This document shows positions 10,728 through 21,315 of a stretch of 34,980 nt of DNA, one piece after another (positions within the stretch are counted from its first letter, which is position 1; every line of letters starts with the position of its first letter). The translations under genes and the position numbers were made by a program. The stretch is taken from assembly GCA_001642005.1 (NCBI GenBank), contig LWCA01000272.1:1-34980 (forward strand), written 5' to 3'. The notes below the pieces were generated by a model, which saw only the letters and a program-made list of their open reading frames with translations, was not told where the DNA came from and did not search any database. Source of the DNA: Intoshia linei (lineage: Eukaryota; Orthonectida; Rhopaluridae).

Positions 10728-13700
10728 TTAACATCTAGTTTCATACAGTCCTGTAGATCCTATATATTTAACCCATTTGCTAACTTGACTATCAGTATAA
10801 CCCAATTTTCTTTCGTTGACTCTTAAATATCTGACTTTAATGCCTGACGGTGAAAATGGAACCTAAATACTAATTAAATATTTGAATTTTCAGATTAGTT
10901 ATTAGATTGTGTTTTATTTAAAACCTTAAATTTTAGAGAAATTTGAGGTCTAGGTTCTTTTTTGGCTGATTTTGAAATACTGATTGATATATCGGCAGTT
11001 AAAGTGTACTCCTTTAATCCGCTCATTTTAGATATTCTATTATAAACATATTCAGTTTAAATAATATTTATTTTTTATTACTTCCATATAATAGCATTGT
11101 CACTAGCTTTGTATTTGGCTTTGCCGCTCTTACAAAGTAATTTAACATTGTCTGTGCGTTTGGAAACGGGTATACGAACCTAAAAAGGATATTACAAACA
11201 ATTGAAATATTTTATTTTAAATACCAATTTTGGTCAAACAATTCAAGGCCCAAGGAAGTGTTACATTTCAGTTAACCGACCGGATTAGATTTTGAGAAAC
11301 ACTGCAATAATAACTACTAATTAAACCTAATTTTAAATGAAAAATAATTAAAATTGTTCAGAAGGCCGCACTTTCCCCACCTCTGAACTACTTGTATGTA
11401 ATATATTCTTATCAAAATAATTACTTCAATGTCTCTAGAAATAATTTCAGGTTTAAAGGCAGATTTTATGGTGACTTTTAATTCGGTAATATTATTATTT
11501 TCAACCATGTTGGGTATTATTCTGAAAGGTATGCTAATATCATTTGCCACTCTATATCTAAATACTGTTTTAAAATAATACAATTACTCAATTTAGAGTT
11601 ACAACACATGGGTTCAAACTTTATACTTTTTTTATAAATTTGTTAATTATATTTCTTATGGGTTAATCATAAACCAATTTTTAAAAATCGGGTTTCTCAA
11701 ATTTTCGCCGAGGTATATAATCAATATGCATTGTATATGCTTCTGAAACTCTGAATTGCATTCAAATTATGAATATAAGAATAACCTCATTAACACAAAT
11801 GTACCATCTGGAGGAATGAACGTGATGGAATGATCGTTTTCAAAAGTATTTAATCGAACACATTGATGAAAATGAACGTCATCGAGTTTAATATCGGATG
11901 AATCTTTTTTTCTAAATTAATAATTTTATAATAATAATCTTGAATGTTTATAAATGTACATTACTAAATAATTTTTAAAAAAATAGAGAGTAAGGAACAT
12001 TATTTCATCCAAGCCATTAATCAGCCTCCGAGTTATTAAAAATCACGGATAAATGGTTCTATTTGTAAAATTTTGGCATTATAAAAATTATTAGAATGGA
12101 AATAGATAAGAGTAAAAGTGATAAAATATGATTCTATAAAAAATTTTGATAATATGAAACATCCTTACTTATTATAAAACACTTTTTTTGTCTGTGTGTG
12201 TTATCGTTTATTTTAATAACTACGAGTCATAATTTTATAAACTCCACATTTCTATTACAGTATTTTCCAGGTGAAAATAAGGTAAATTTCAATCTCAGTA
12301 ACTCACATCTTACCGGTCAAAAACTGCAATTATCCTTTTTTTCAAAATCAAACGAGTGATAAAATTTAAAAAAATATATCTTCAGTGCCAAAACCCAAAT
12401 TACCTTTTTTTAAAAAAATTAATTTTTTTACCATATTTTCAAGGAGATTTTTAGGAAAATCTTTTCGCAATCAAAATTTCAAAAAAGGCTTCTTACGTAA
12501 ATTTTTTTGGGATCATATTTGGAAAATTTATAAGAGGATTTTAAGGAATCGAAGATGGTTTCAGTTTTTTAATTTTATTTGTTCCATCTTATTTAAGAAA
12601 GTAAGATTGTAGATTTTTAAAAAACACATATTACTAATACAGTTTTTCGAGCATTACATTTTATCGCAAATTAAATTTCAGAAAGTGAGTCTTTCAAATT
12701 AAAAACTTAAACTACCCATCCTATTTTTAAAAATAAAACACCTATACATTTTTTTAAATGTACATTCTGATACATATTTTAAAATCTTTAACATTATATA
12801 TTTCAATTTCAAAAAAATGTATCTTGACAAAACCCCAAATTACGTATACTAACGTATTTAAAAGTCTTTTCAATATGTGTATTATCGTTATTTTATAAAA
12901 TTAAAAAAACCAGTCCTAGAATTTATAAAAAATCACATTTAATACTCCATTTTCCTGTTAAAATATATAAATTTTCCATGTTAAGTTATGCTTTCTTGTT
13001 CAAAAAAGTAATTTACTGTTTACCCTTTTTTTAGGAAATTATTTCATTAAAACAAAAAATTTGATATAATTAAATGCTCCTAGAATATAAAAATAAAAAA
13101 TTGTCTTCACGTTTGGGAACCATTAATTTAAAAGATTGATACATATATTGTAGTGAAATTTTATGTAATATTTTATTATTTGGTAAAAATTGAAAAGTCC
13201 GCGTTCAACAGATCTAGGTGCTGTTTGTACAAAATACAAAAGAGCCTAGCTAGTGTAATATATTTAAAACGTTTACAAATTATTATTTTTTTAGAATCTG
13301 TTCTTTATGTGTATTTCAAATTGGGATTCCATAATAAAAAAATTGGCGACCTCTTAGATAAAACAATAATTTTCAAATATACATACTTTTTCATTGTAGT
13401 ATTAGTTAAATCTCCAGCTTTGATATTTTTGTTACAACTAAACAAGTCATTCACCGCAAATTTGCATTCAGGCATCCCACTGAGATAACACCTTACTTTT
13501 ATTTTCCCATCCACATAACATGAGATTATTTTGGCTAAATATTTAATTACAAGTATTCCAGAAAAATTATAAAATACATGTAAACAAAAATGATAAAAAT
13601 TTTTGAATTTTAAAAAATGGCCAAATTCTTACACAGCACTTCAAATGCGTGTCTTGTAGATACTTAGTTCCATATGGAAGGTAATAATACAAATATAAAA

Positions 13701-15811
13701 TTTCATAGTAATGTATTAATTACATATAATTAATATATATTATTTTATCAAAAAATTATAAAGGCCTCAAATATTCTCGTTATTAGGGCTCTAAAATTTT
13801 TTTGATATTTAACCATATATGGATCAAAATTGAAAAATCTGCTAGTCCGACTTGATATTTATACATTCCCTAATAGTAGCAGTGTAATGGTCGAATTGGG
13901 ACACAAAATTTAGGGATCAATCAGAGTATAAATTTAAATATCTATTCATATTGGGCTAAAAGAAACATATATTTTAGTTTGAAATTTAGTAACATTATTT
14001 GTATAGTTTCAGTTATATTTATACCACACAATCTTTTGAGAGCCATTAAAAAACTCAAATATCGAGTCACTTTATTTTTGAAACGGGATAAAGCCAATAA
14101 AAAAAATATTACTACCAAATTTAGTCCAGCAGAAAGTTAAGTTAAAAAGTTTTCTACTGCCCCTGATGACTACAGTCCCCTAGGTGGGCGCTACCGCCCA
14201 CGTTAGGAATCACTGATTTACACCATTAAAATGATTTTTATATATTCTATGACCAGACTCTGAAATAAATAAAATATACAATATGATGAAATAAGCAAGT
14301 GAATAGATTCAATCACATCCAAAAATAATTCATTATGACGATATTTGATGCCTTGTCGTCTCCATCCAATTTGTCCAGTTACTTGCGAAGTGATTTTATT
14401 CTTTTCTTGGTAAACCTACATTTAAATGCGATAAAACCTACATAATATAAAAAGAAAGAAACATACAACAGCTTTGACTCCGTGACCATAAACATATGAT
14501 CTAAGTATATTGGCATCAGTAATTTGAGGATAACCATAATCAAAAACCTCTAATAAATAAAATTATGAGTTAAATGAAAACTTTTGATTGTAACAAAACA
14601 GCCTTCCTCGAATGTCAACATTTAAAATAAACCCAACAGTTCTGGGTTTAATAAATACGCTTTTGAATGTATACCAGTGCAACTTAAACTGGGGTCCTCA
14701 AAATATTTTGCACTAATTACGTACAAATCATGTGTTATTTTACCTAGAGAAAATATATCAACATCAGAAATTTGCATTTTGCCAAATAAAACATAAAACA
14801 CATTTTGACAACAAAATGTCAAATTAAATTATAAACTAAGAATCGTAAATATGGAATATCCATGTCAGAGCTGAAGCTACTGTGCCACGATACCGGTAAT
14901 TGGGACATAACAAAATTTTTGTAATACGGAGGGCTTATTTTTCCAAATTGTGCATTAAAATGAAAAAATACTATTTTTGAATATCATAACTATTTCGGGT
15001 GCCAAATTTAAACTGTCCAGTACAAACCCGTCGAGAGGTGGCGCAGGCTTTATGGCATTACGCAGTTTCCGAAAAATTTTGTAGCCACTTTTTAATTTTC
15101 GGGTGAGTCTCGAGTATTATTGATTCCATCTTGATCCATGGTAACCTTTTTACTGATAATGAAAAATCTATTTCAATCTCATAAATTGAACTCTTAGCTT
15201 TTTATCATCATAAAATCATCAACACATTAGTAATTATTAAAGGGGTCCGTAAGAGTTTTGATAAACACTGATATGCCATAGTTTTTACTTTACTAACGAT
15301 TCATAAACAATAAAAATAATTTAAATTTGTCGACATTTTAGTCATAGGGGTTTGGGTAGTATAGTTTCGGTTAACACAACCATTCAGGGTACGCAATAAC
15401 CGTGTTTATCGCAGTAAATTTGAGTCGTAAAATTACCATCAATAATTTCATATATCAAAGAAAAATTATTCCTAATAGATTCTTGAGTAATTTTATGAAA
15501 ATACAATTGCAAAATTTGAATAATGGCAAACATTACTTCAAAAACCATCAATGCATTAACATTATGACAAGTAACACATATTATCCAAACTCCTTTTATT
15601 CTGACATGTAAAAATATATGCTTTCCGTATTGAACTATAGGTTTTTTAGAAGATTGTATATTGTGAATAACAGAAACTCTGAAAATGTCTATACTCTGCC
15701 GTCTAAATTGGGTTTATATAGACTACATTAAAATTACGATATATCGTCTCTAAATGTACGTGAGATCATTACTTCACCCTTATAATCGCATATGAATATT
15801 CCACCTATCAT
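10728..15811 (-). CDS. AP2M1: AP-2 complex subunit mu, complete, 10 exons, 436 aa
   Basis: Exons: 15738-15811, 15437-15702, 14467-14549, 14280-14415, 13387-13534, 11786-11911, 11425-11557, 11082-11179, 10925-11036, 10728-10862. All phases agree, giving 437 codons including the stop (human: 435 aa). The start [14 protein letters not shown] and the end [16 protein letters not shown] match the family ends exactly. Residues 1-141 are the longin-like N-terminal domain; the rest is the mu-homology domain. The AAK1-type phosphosite is kept in [11 protein letters not shown] (Thr about 154), as are Phe/Asp of FLDV and the Trp of KWVK in the YxxPhi cargo pocket. Two pocket residues differ conservatively (human Lys203 to Arg, Arg423 to Lys). 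Mu2 binds tyrosine sorting motifs and phosphoinositides in clathrin coats at the plasma membrane (established knowledge). Introns range from 35 to 1475 nt. For a normally very conserved protein it is unusually diverged. Confidence 0.96.
12161..13110. repeat. Interspersed repeat family, copy 2 (in AP2M1 intron 5)
   Basis: It starts ATCCTTACTTATTATAAAAC, followed by TGTCTGTGTGTG and the same block as copies at 5381 and 19101. Related sequence continues to about 13110 (TTCATTAAAACAAAAAAT). Edges at the far end are uncertain. Confidence 0.55.
13870..14214. repeat. Possible hAT-type element in AP2M1 intron 4
   Basis: The GC-rich end at about 14170-14214 (GTGGGCGCTACCGCCCACG, then TTAGGAATCACTG) is the kind of terminus found on hAT elements. 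A left end starting CAGTG near 13880 is possible, but no 8-bp duplication is present. Only the right end is moderately supported. Confidence 0.35.
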
Positions 15812-17413
15812 TTTTACAAAAAAATGTTTAAATTAGTCTAGAAAATCAATAAACTATGGTAATATTGTCTGGAAACAATATTTCAGTTATTGATGTGGTT
15901 TACAACCACTGGTTTTTATGTTTTATTTTGATTTATACAACTTTTTATAAATTACAATGATTGAAATAAAAACTATAATTTCACTGTAAAATCGTAAGTA
16001 AACATTAGATTCCACGTAGATTCAGTATCACTACCGAGGCTAAATATCAATTCATTTTGTAAATATAACATCAAACTTATTTTGTGACAAGATTTTATAT
16101 CTACAGAATTTTCTTAAATAAATTGAAGGTTTAGTTATTCAATGATTCGCAATTATAGCCAATGAACATTGTACATATGGATATTTAGTTGATATAAAAT
16201 TTTATTCAATATAAATCAAAACATTTTCATACTGTTGAAATTTATCTAAGAAATATAGGAATTGACGCTTTACTGAAATTAAACTTTCTTGCGAACAGCC
16301 GATCCACATTTTACGGATCACCAGTTGAGAACTACAATCATATACTTCGTTGCCAATGTCAAATATATTTTTAAATTTGAAAGCTTTTGATCATAATAAT
16401 CAACATGATAATAGGCTACATGATTTAATATTTTCAAAAGTTATCAAATTTTATAAAACATAAATTATTCATGATGAATATATTACTTGGAATGCATTTA
16501 AAAGTGGAAATCGTGGTAATATTATAAAAAAGCCAAAAATTTAACCCCAAGTGTTAAAATTGATTTAATTAATTTTTGTACATTTTTGCTTATATTTACT
16601 TTAGCATATCCTTTATCCAGTAAAGTGGAATATACTTATATTTGTTCAGTTTATGAATGTCATGATGTTATTTATGAAAAGAAAATTTCAAATTTCACGA
16701 GTATTTTTACAATGCATCACAATACTAAATATATTGTGCTTACACTTTGAAATTTTAAAAATGATTGCATAACACAGCACTTCCAAAATGCCGGTCGGGA
16801 CCAGTACTGGTCAGTGAAAATGTTCTACTAATTACAAATCAATTTATTACGTTTTTTATTAAATTTTGCACAGTAGAGTTCTGCAATACGATCCGAATAG
16901 ATTAAATTAAATTAATAATAATAATAAATTAATTATTTACGATATAATGAAGTGTAGTAATTTTTTTATAGATATCACTTTACATATGTGGTTCCAATTC
17001 AAATAGTATACGGACCACCATTTTAATTTTATAGGATCTCAAACGAAACAACAAATATAAAACATTTCTTAAAAAATTAAGTTTAAAGGTTTTTCTCAAC
17101 ACAATTTGGTAAAATCGTATATTTCAAGAAAATATTAGAAAAAGGGGAATTTTTCCTTGACGGTTTAAAATGGTATTTTTTATTTTGGTGTTTGGGAATA
17201 AGGTTTATTTCATAAAATTTGGAAAAATCGTGTTTTTCAAAAAAAGTGTGAGTCATAATAGTATCAGACGAACTGGTACCCAAAAAAATTTATGGGATCC
17301 TTAGGGGTTTCTGGTCCCAGTACTCCCATTTGGGAGCCGCGGATATACAGTGCATAATATACACTGTAGTTAGTTAAACACCGCTATTAAAATATTTGTA
17401 AATAAAATTTTAG
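15812..17413. other. Divergent region AP2M1 / HHAT with a candidate HHAT 5' exon
   Basis: This holds the AP2M1 promoter and the missing 5' part of the HHAT-like gene. An open stretch at 16520-16747 (+) encodes a hydrophobic segment followed by EYTYICSVYECHDVIYEKK. That resembles the SFYEVYK segment after the first membrane span of HHAT. It has no ATG, and its splice sites are unclear. A GC-richer patch at 16775-16815 and another at about 17300-17350 look like the two ends of a non-autonomous transposon, unproven. Confidence 0.35.
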
Positions 17414-20400
17414 ACGACCAAAATATCTACATCTATCTTGGTTTTATATCTGATAATGGATTTGAAATTGACACTATATTTGATACTCTATCTTGTATTC
17501 AGTTTGGTATTAATGTATCAAAAAATTGTACAAGATAATACATTCTTGTTTTGGCTTCACATATTATCCTACAATATTGTGCTGAAATTCATTTTAATAT
17601 GGACACCAGATATAAATTATCAATTTCAAATATTTCATATAATATTTTGCATGCAGCAATTGAAATTGGTTAGTTTTTATTACAAATCCAAATCCAAGTT
17701 AGGTAATAATCTGTGTCTCGTATTGAATGATGTTTTAAACCTTTTCGATTATTGCTTGTATTTACCGTCGTTGCTCACCGGACCATTCATCGATTATCAA
17801 TATTTTAAGGTAAATATATACTTTTTCAAGAAATTCTTACAAAAGTATAAAACACTTAATATAAAATAAAACATGATACATAAATATTTCGTATTGTAGC
17901 TCGATCATGGTAGGTTACATCATGGCAGAGTCTGCATCCCGTTAATACATTTAAAAAATATATGGTATCATAACAACTACTTAAAACTCAAGGGCCCACT
18001 ATTTGAAATTAATAGATGATATTAAAAAAAAATTTCGTATTGTTGAGCAAATTTTTTAACTTGTATCTAGGGCCAACAATTTTCATCGGGCCATGCTCAT
18101 TGTTGGCTCTCCACGGCCCTAACTAGGACACGTACTCAAAGAACAATCTTACTAATATCCATCACAGATTTCGACTCTAAGCCCATCCAAATGATCAAAA
18201 AAATGACCATCTACAAAATCTCTAAAACTAAATTTTAGATTGAAAATTTGAAGAATCTTAATATTTTAAATACTACCAAATCCTCAAAAAAATCCAACTT
18301 TAATAAATATGATGATAATTTATTCAACGGAAACATTGAAATTCAAATTTATAAAACGATTGTCTTCTTGTTTGGATACATTTCTTTAAATTGTTTCAAT
18401 TTTTTGATAAAACATTCAATTTTTTTTAAACTACCTATATCGATAATTCAACTACCAATTTATAATTATGCGATCTTATTTTACGAATTATTCAGGTTCT
18501 GGATACTATATCGTGTATTATTTGGATTTACTTACATATTTCTCAGTTATGACGGTATTTTCATTGACATTATTCCCGAAAATTTTTTCAAGCTAACATC
18601 CATGGACGCATGCAATAGGTTATTTCATTAATTATTTATTAATGTATATATCATTATATTTACATGTTTATGAAATCTGAATTAATCGTTTTAATCTTTA
18701 AAAGTTTGACTGTAAAAGTATGTATTAAATTCTATTTTTAGTCACATCACAGATTATTAAAATAATTATTTTCAAAGTGACAAGATTAAATTTTTACTTT
18801 GCAAGGTCCTGAGGACGTAACCCTTGATACATTTTGGTGATACAAAATTTTCTACACTTTAAATTATTTTTATCTTTAATTTTTTAATTCCTTTTTTAAA
18901 TCTATCAAACAAATAAATTCAATAATAAAATCTTAACATCTTAAAATTGCTACATTCACTATTAGCAATCCTTTAAAGATATGGATTCCAACCTTGTTTA
19001 CATGTCCCTTTATTTTATATTACGTTTTAATTTAAAGTAAATTATTACCACTTAATTTTATTTTGTGGTAATTCATTTGTATCAAGAACATTGAAACAAA
19101 ATCCTTACTTATATAATACATGTATGCTTTGTTTTTTTGTGTGTATGTGTGTTATCGTTTATTTCAATAACTACCAGTCTTAGAATTTTATAAAGTCCAC
19201 ATTTCGATTACAGTTTTTTCCGGGTGAAAGTAAAATAAATTTCAACCTCCCAAATTTACATCTTACGGATCAAAAAGCCCAATTGTTTTTTTTTTAAAAT
19301 CAAACGAGTTCGAGAATTTAAAAAAATATACACTCTGATGCGGATTTTAAAATCATAAACATTACCATAAATTTAAATTTTAAAAAATTATATCTTCATG
19401 GCCAAAACCGCAAATTCCTTCCTTATTTTTGAAAACAGCCCTAGAATTTCAAAAAATTTCAATTGGAATAAGTGACGTGATATTTTATTAAAACAAAAAA
19501 TCTGTAATAATTAACGGTCCAAAAAATAAAAAAAAGAAGATTATTCTGATAGAGCTTATTCCAGTTGATATAAATACAAAGTTTAACCTGAGAAATCTAC
19601 GCATTCCCGATGAAAAATAATTTTTAATATATTATGAACCAATCAACCCAAAAATCTAATTATTCCCGGTGAAAAATAATTTTTAATATATTTTCAATCA
19701 TTATTTTTCAAATATTTCGATTAAAATAAAAATTTAAAATTTAAATATTGATCCTACAATTACAACTGTACCATCTGTAATTTTTTTTAAATTTTAGGGT
19801 TGTTTTCATTTAAAAAAAGGGTAATCTAGGGTTTTGATCGTAAAAATAATGTTTTTTGATGTTTCCATTTATTATAATGCTTATGATTTTAAAAACTATA
19901 CCAAAATTTATGTTTCAAAAAATTTTAGAACATGTTTCATTTTTAAAACAAACGATAATTTGTGGTTTTGACCGTGAAGGTATGCGTTTCTGAGGCTAAG
20001 ATTAACGACAATGTGAATGATTTTAAAACGCGTCCCAGAATGTATGTTTTATTAAATTTTTGAACTTTTTTATTTTTATTTTTATATTATTTTTATTAAA
20101 CTATTTAAGAAATTGGGTACTGTTAAATTTTATGACTGTCAATTTTTTAAATGTACGGTAACACAGACATTCAATTTTATATAAGTAAAGGATGGTTAAA
20201 AATTGTAAGTTACAATGAAGACAGGCATTTTTACCAATTTTTTTTTTATATACAAGCAATGTAAGTTAGCATATTAATAACTTTACAAAATATTTAGAAA
20301 ATTCGACAAAACATTTCACAATTTTCTGAAAGAGTAAATAATATAAAATATACCATTTATATTCTAAATTAGATACATACATGTGCCACTCATTAAAACC

Positions 20401-20949
20401 CAAAAAAATGTCATTTTTTCAATATTAATTGTATCTACATTTTCTTTTATTTGGCATGGAATAAACCTTGAAATGTTGCCATTTTTTATATATAATATTA
20501 TGTACAATACGGGAATAAAAATAACTACAAAGTACTGTATGTGCAATAAAAATAAAAGGATTTCAAAAATTACAGTAATTATATGAAAATTAATTCAGTT
20601 ACATGTATTCCCATGAGTCACCCGTCACTTTTAGCAATCATTCTACATGTGCTGTATTTATAGTGAACTATACTGGCGGTTCTCAACAGTTTTTGAATAA
20701 TCATGCGATTATGCGCTAGAAATAAAGAATAAGTCGGAAATTATGACGACGAGTGGCATTTTACCTTCCAACTTCTCTCACCCAACCGACGAATTAATTA
20801 ATTTTGTAATAAACCCAAAACTTTTTATATTAGTACCTTTTTATTGGGTTTTTTATCATTTTAAAATTTTTCATCGATTTGAACTTAGTTTTAGTATATT
20901 CATTTTATTTAATATCATATTTAGTCTTAATTTTAGACAAGCATATTGA
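17414..20949 (+). CDS. HHAT: Hedgehog acyltransferase-like MBOAT protein, 5' partial
   Basis: Exons: 17414-17809, 18239-18618, 20298-20333 (36 nt), 20373-20574 and a last exon from about 20728 or 20734 to 20949. Together they give about 410 aa; human HHAT has 493, so some 80 N-terminal residues are missing upstream. The protein is dominated by membrane segments. Family landmarks are YCLYLPSLLTGPFIDYQYF, LFGFTYIFLSYDGI, then KFDKTFHNFLKEYIHVP with the conserved Asp, and FSFIWHG with the MBOAT catalytic His. HHAT sits in the ER membrane and attaches palmitate to the N-terminus of Hedgehog ligands (established knowledge). Assignment to HHAT rather than another MBOAT rests on the order and spacing of these motifs. 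The junction into the last exon is uncertain: neither donor nor acceptor is strong. Introns are 429, 1679, 39 and about 153 nt. Confidence 0.78.
19101..20193. repeat. Interspersed repeat family, copy 3, with terminal inverted repeats
   Basis: The left end ATCCTTACTTATATAA and right end TTATATAAGTAAAGGAT are inverted copies differing by one inserted base, so this copy looks full length (about 1.09 kb). It has no coding capacity. The interior holds the TGTGTGTATGTGTG tract and a block shared with copies at 5381 and 12161, plus an internal near-duplication around 19570-19690. It lies in the 1679-nt HHAT intron and explains most of that intron's length. Confidence 0.65.
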
Positions 20950-21315
20950 AGCCAATATTATTCATTATGTACATTATCGTAATCTCATCATTTGTGGCAA
21001 ACATTAATATACTAAATATTATGGATTAAAGCAAAAACACATTAAACAAATAAACGAGGTTAAAAATTGATAAAGTATAAATTTTAGCATACAAATCTAA
21101 TTGTATAATTTGTACGCATGTTACATTTTTTTCAAGTATTTACAATGTATTTACATTTAAATTATATTCTCATTTTGTTCGCACTGAATCACACTGTAAA
21201 TTAAAAATTTAAAATAAACTGAATTCACATTTATTATTTACATTTATATAAAAATATAAATTTGATAGGTAATCCAAGACAACATTTTTATAAAATATTT
21301 CAATTTTCAACTTCA
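20950..21315. other. HHAT to TOM1-like intergenic gap
   Basis: 366 bp of AT-rich DNA between two genes on the same strand. It must hold the HHAT 3' UTR and the TOM1-like promoter or 5' UTR. AATAAA-type sequences occur but none stands out. Confidence 0.45.

Noticed and set aside
12385-12612. Plus-strand open frame of 75 codons
   Set aside because: It lies inside repeat copy 2 in an AP2M1 intron; composition is F/K-rich as expected from AT-rich repeat DNA.
13153-13488. Plus-strand open frame of 111 codons
   Set aside because: It overlaps AP2M1 exon 5 antisense and shows no domain.
15402-15611. Plus-strand open frame of 69 codons
   Set aside because: It is the antisense shadow of AP2M1 exon 2 (15437-15702), whose minus-strand reading matches the family.
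17083-17283. Minus-strand open frame of 66 codons upstream of HHAT
   Set aside because: It lies within a probable non-autonomous transposon; no conserved motif.
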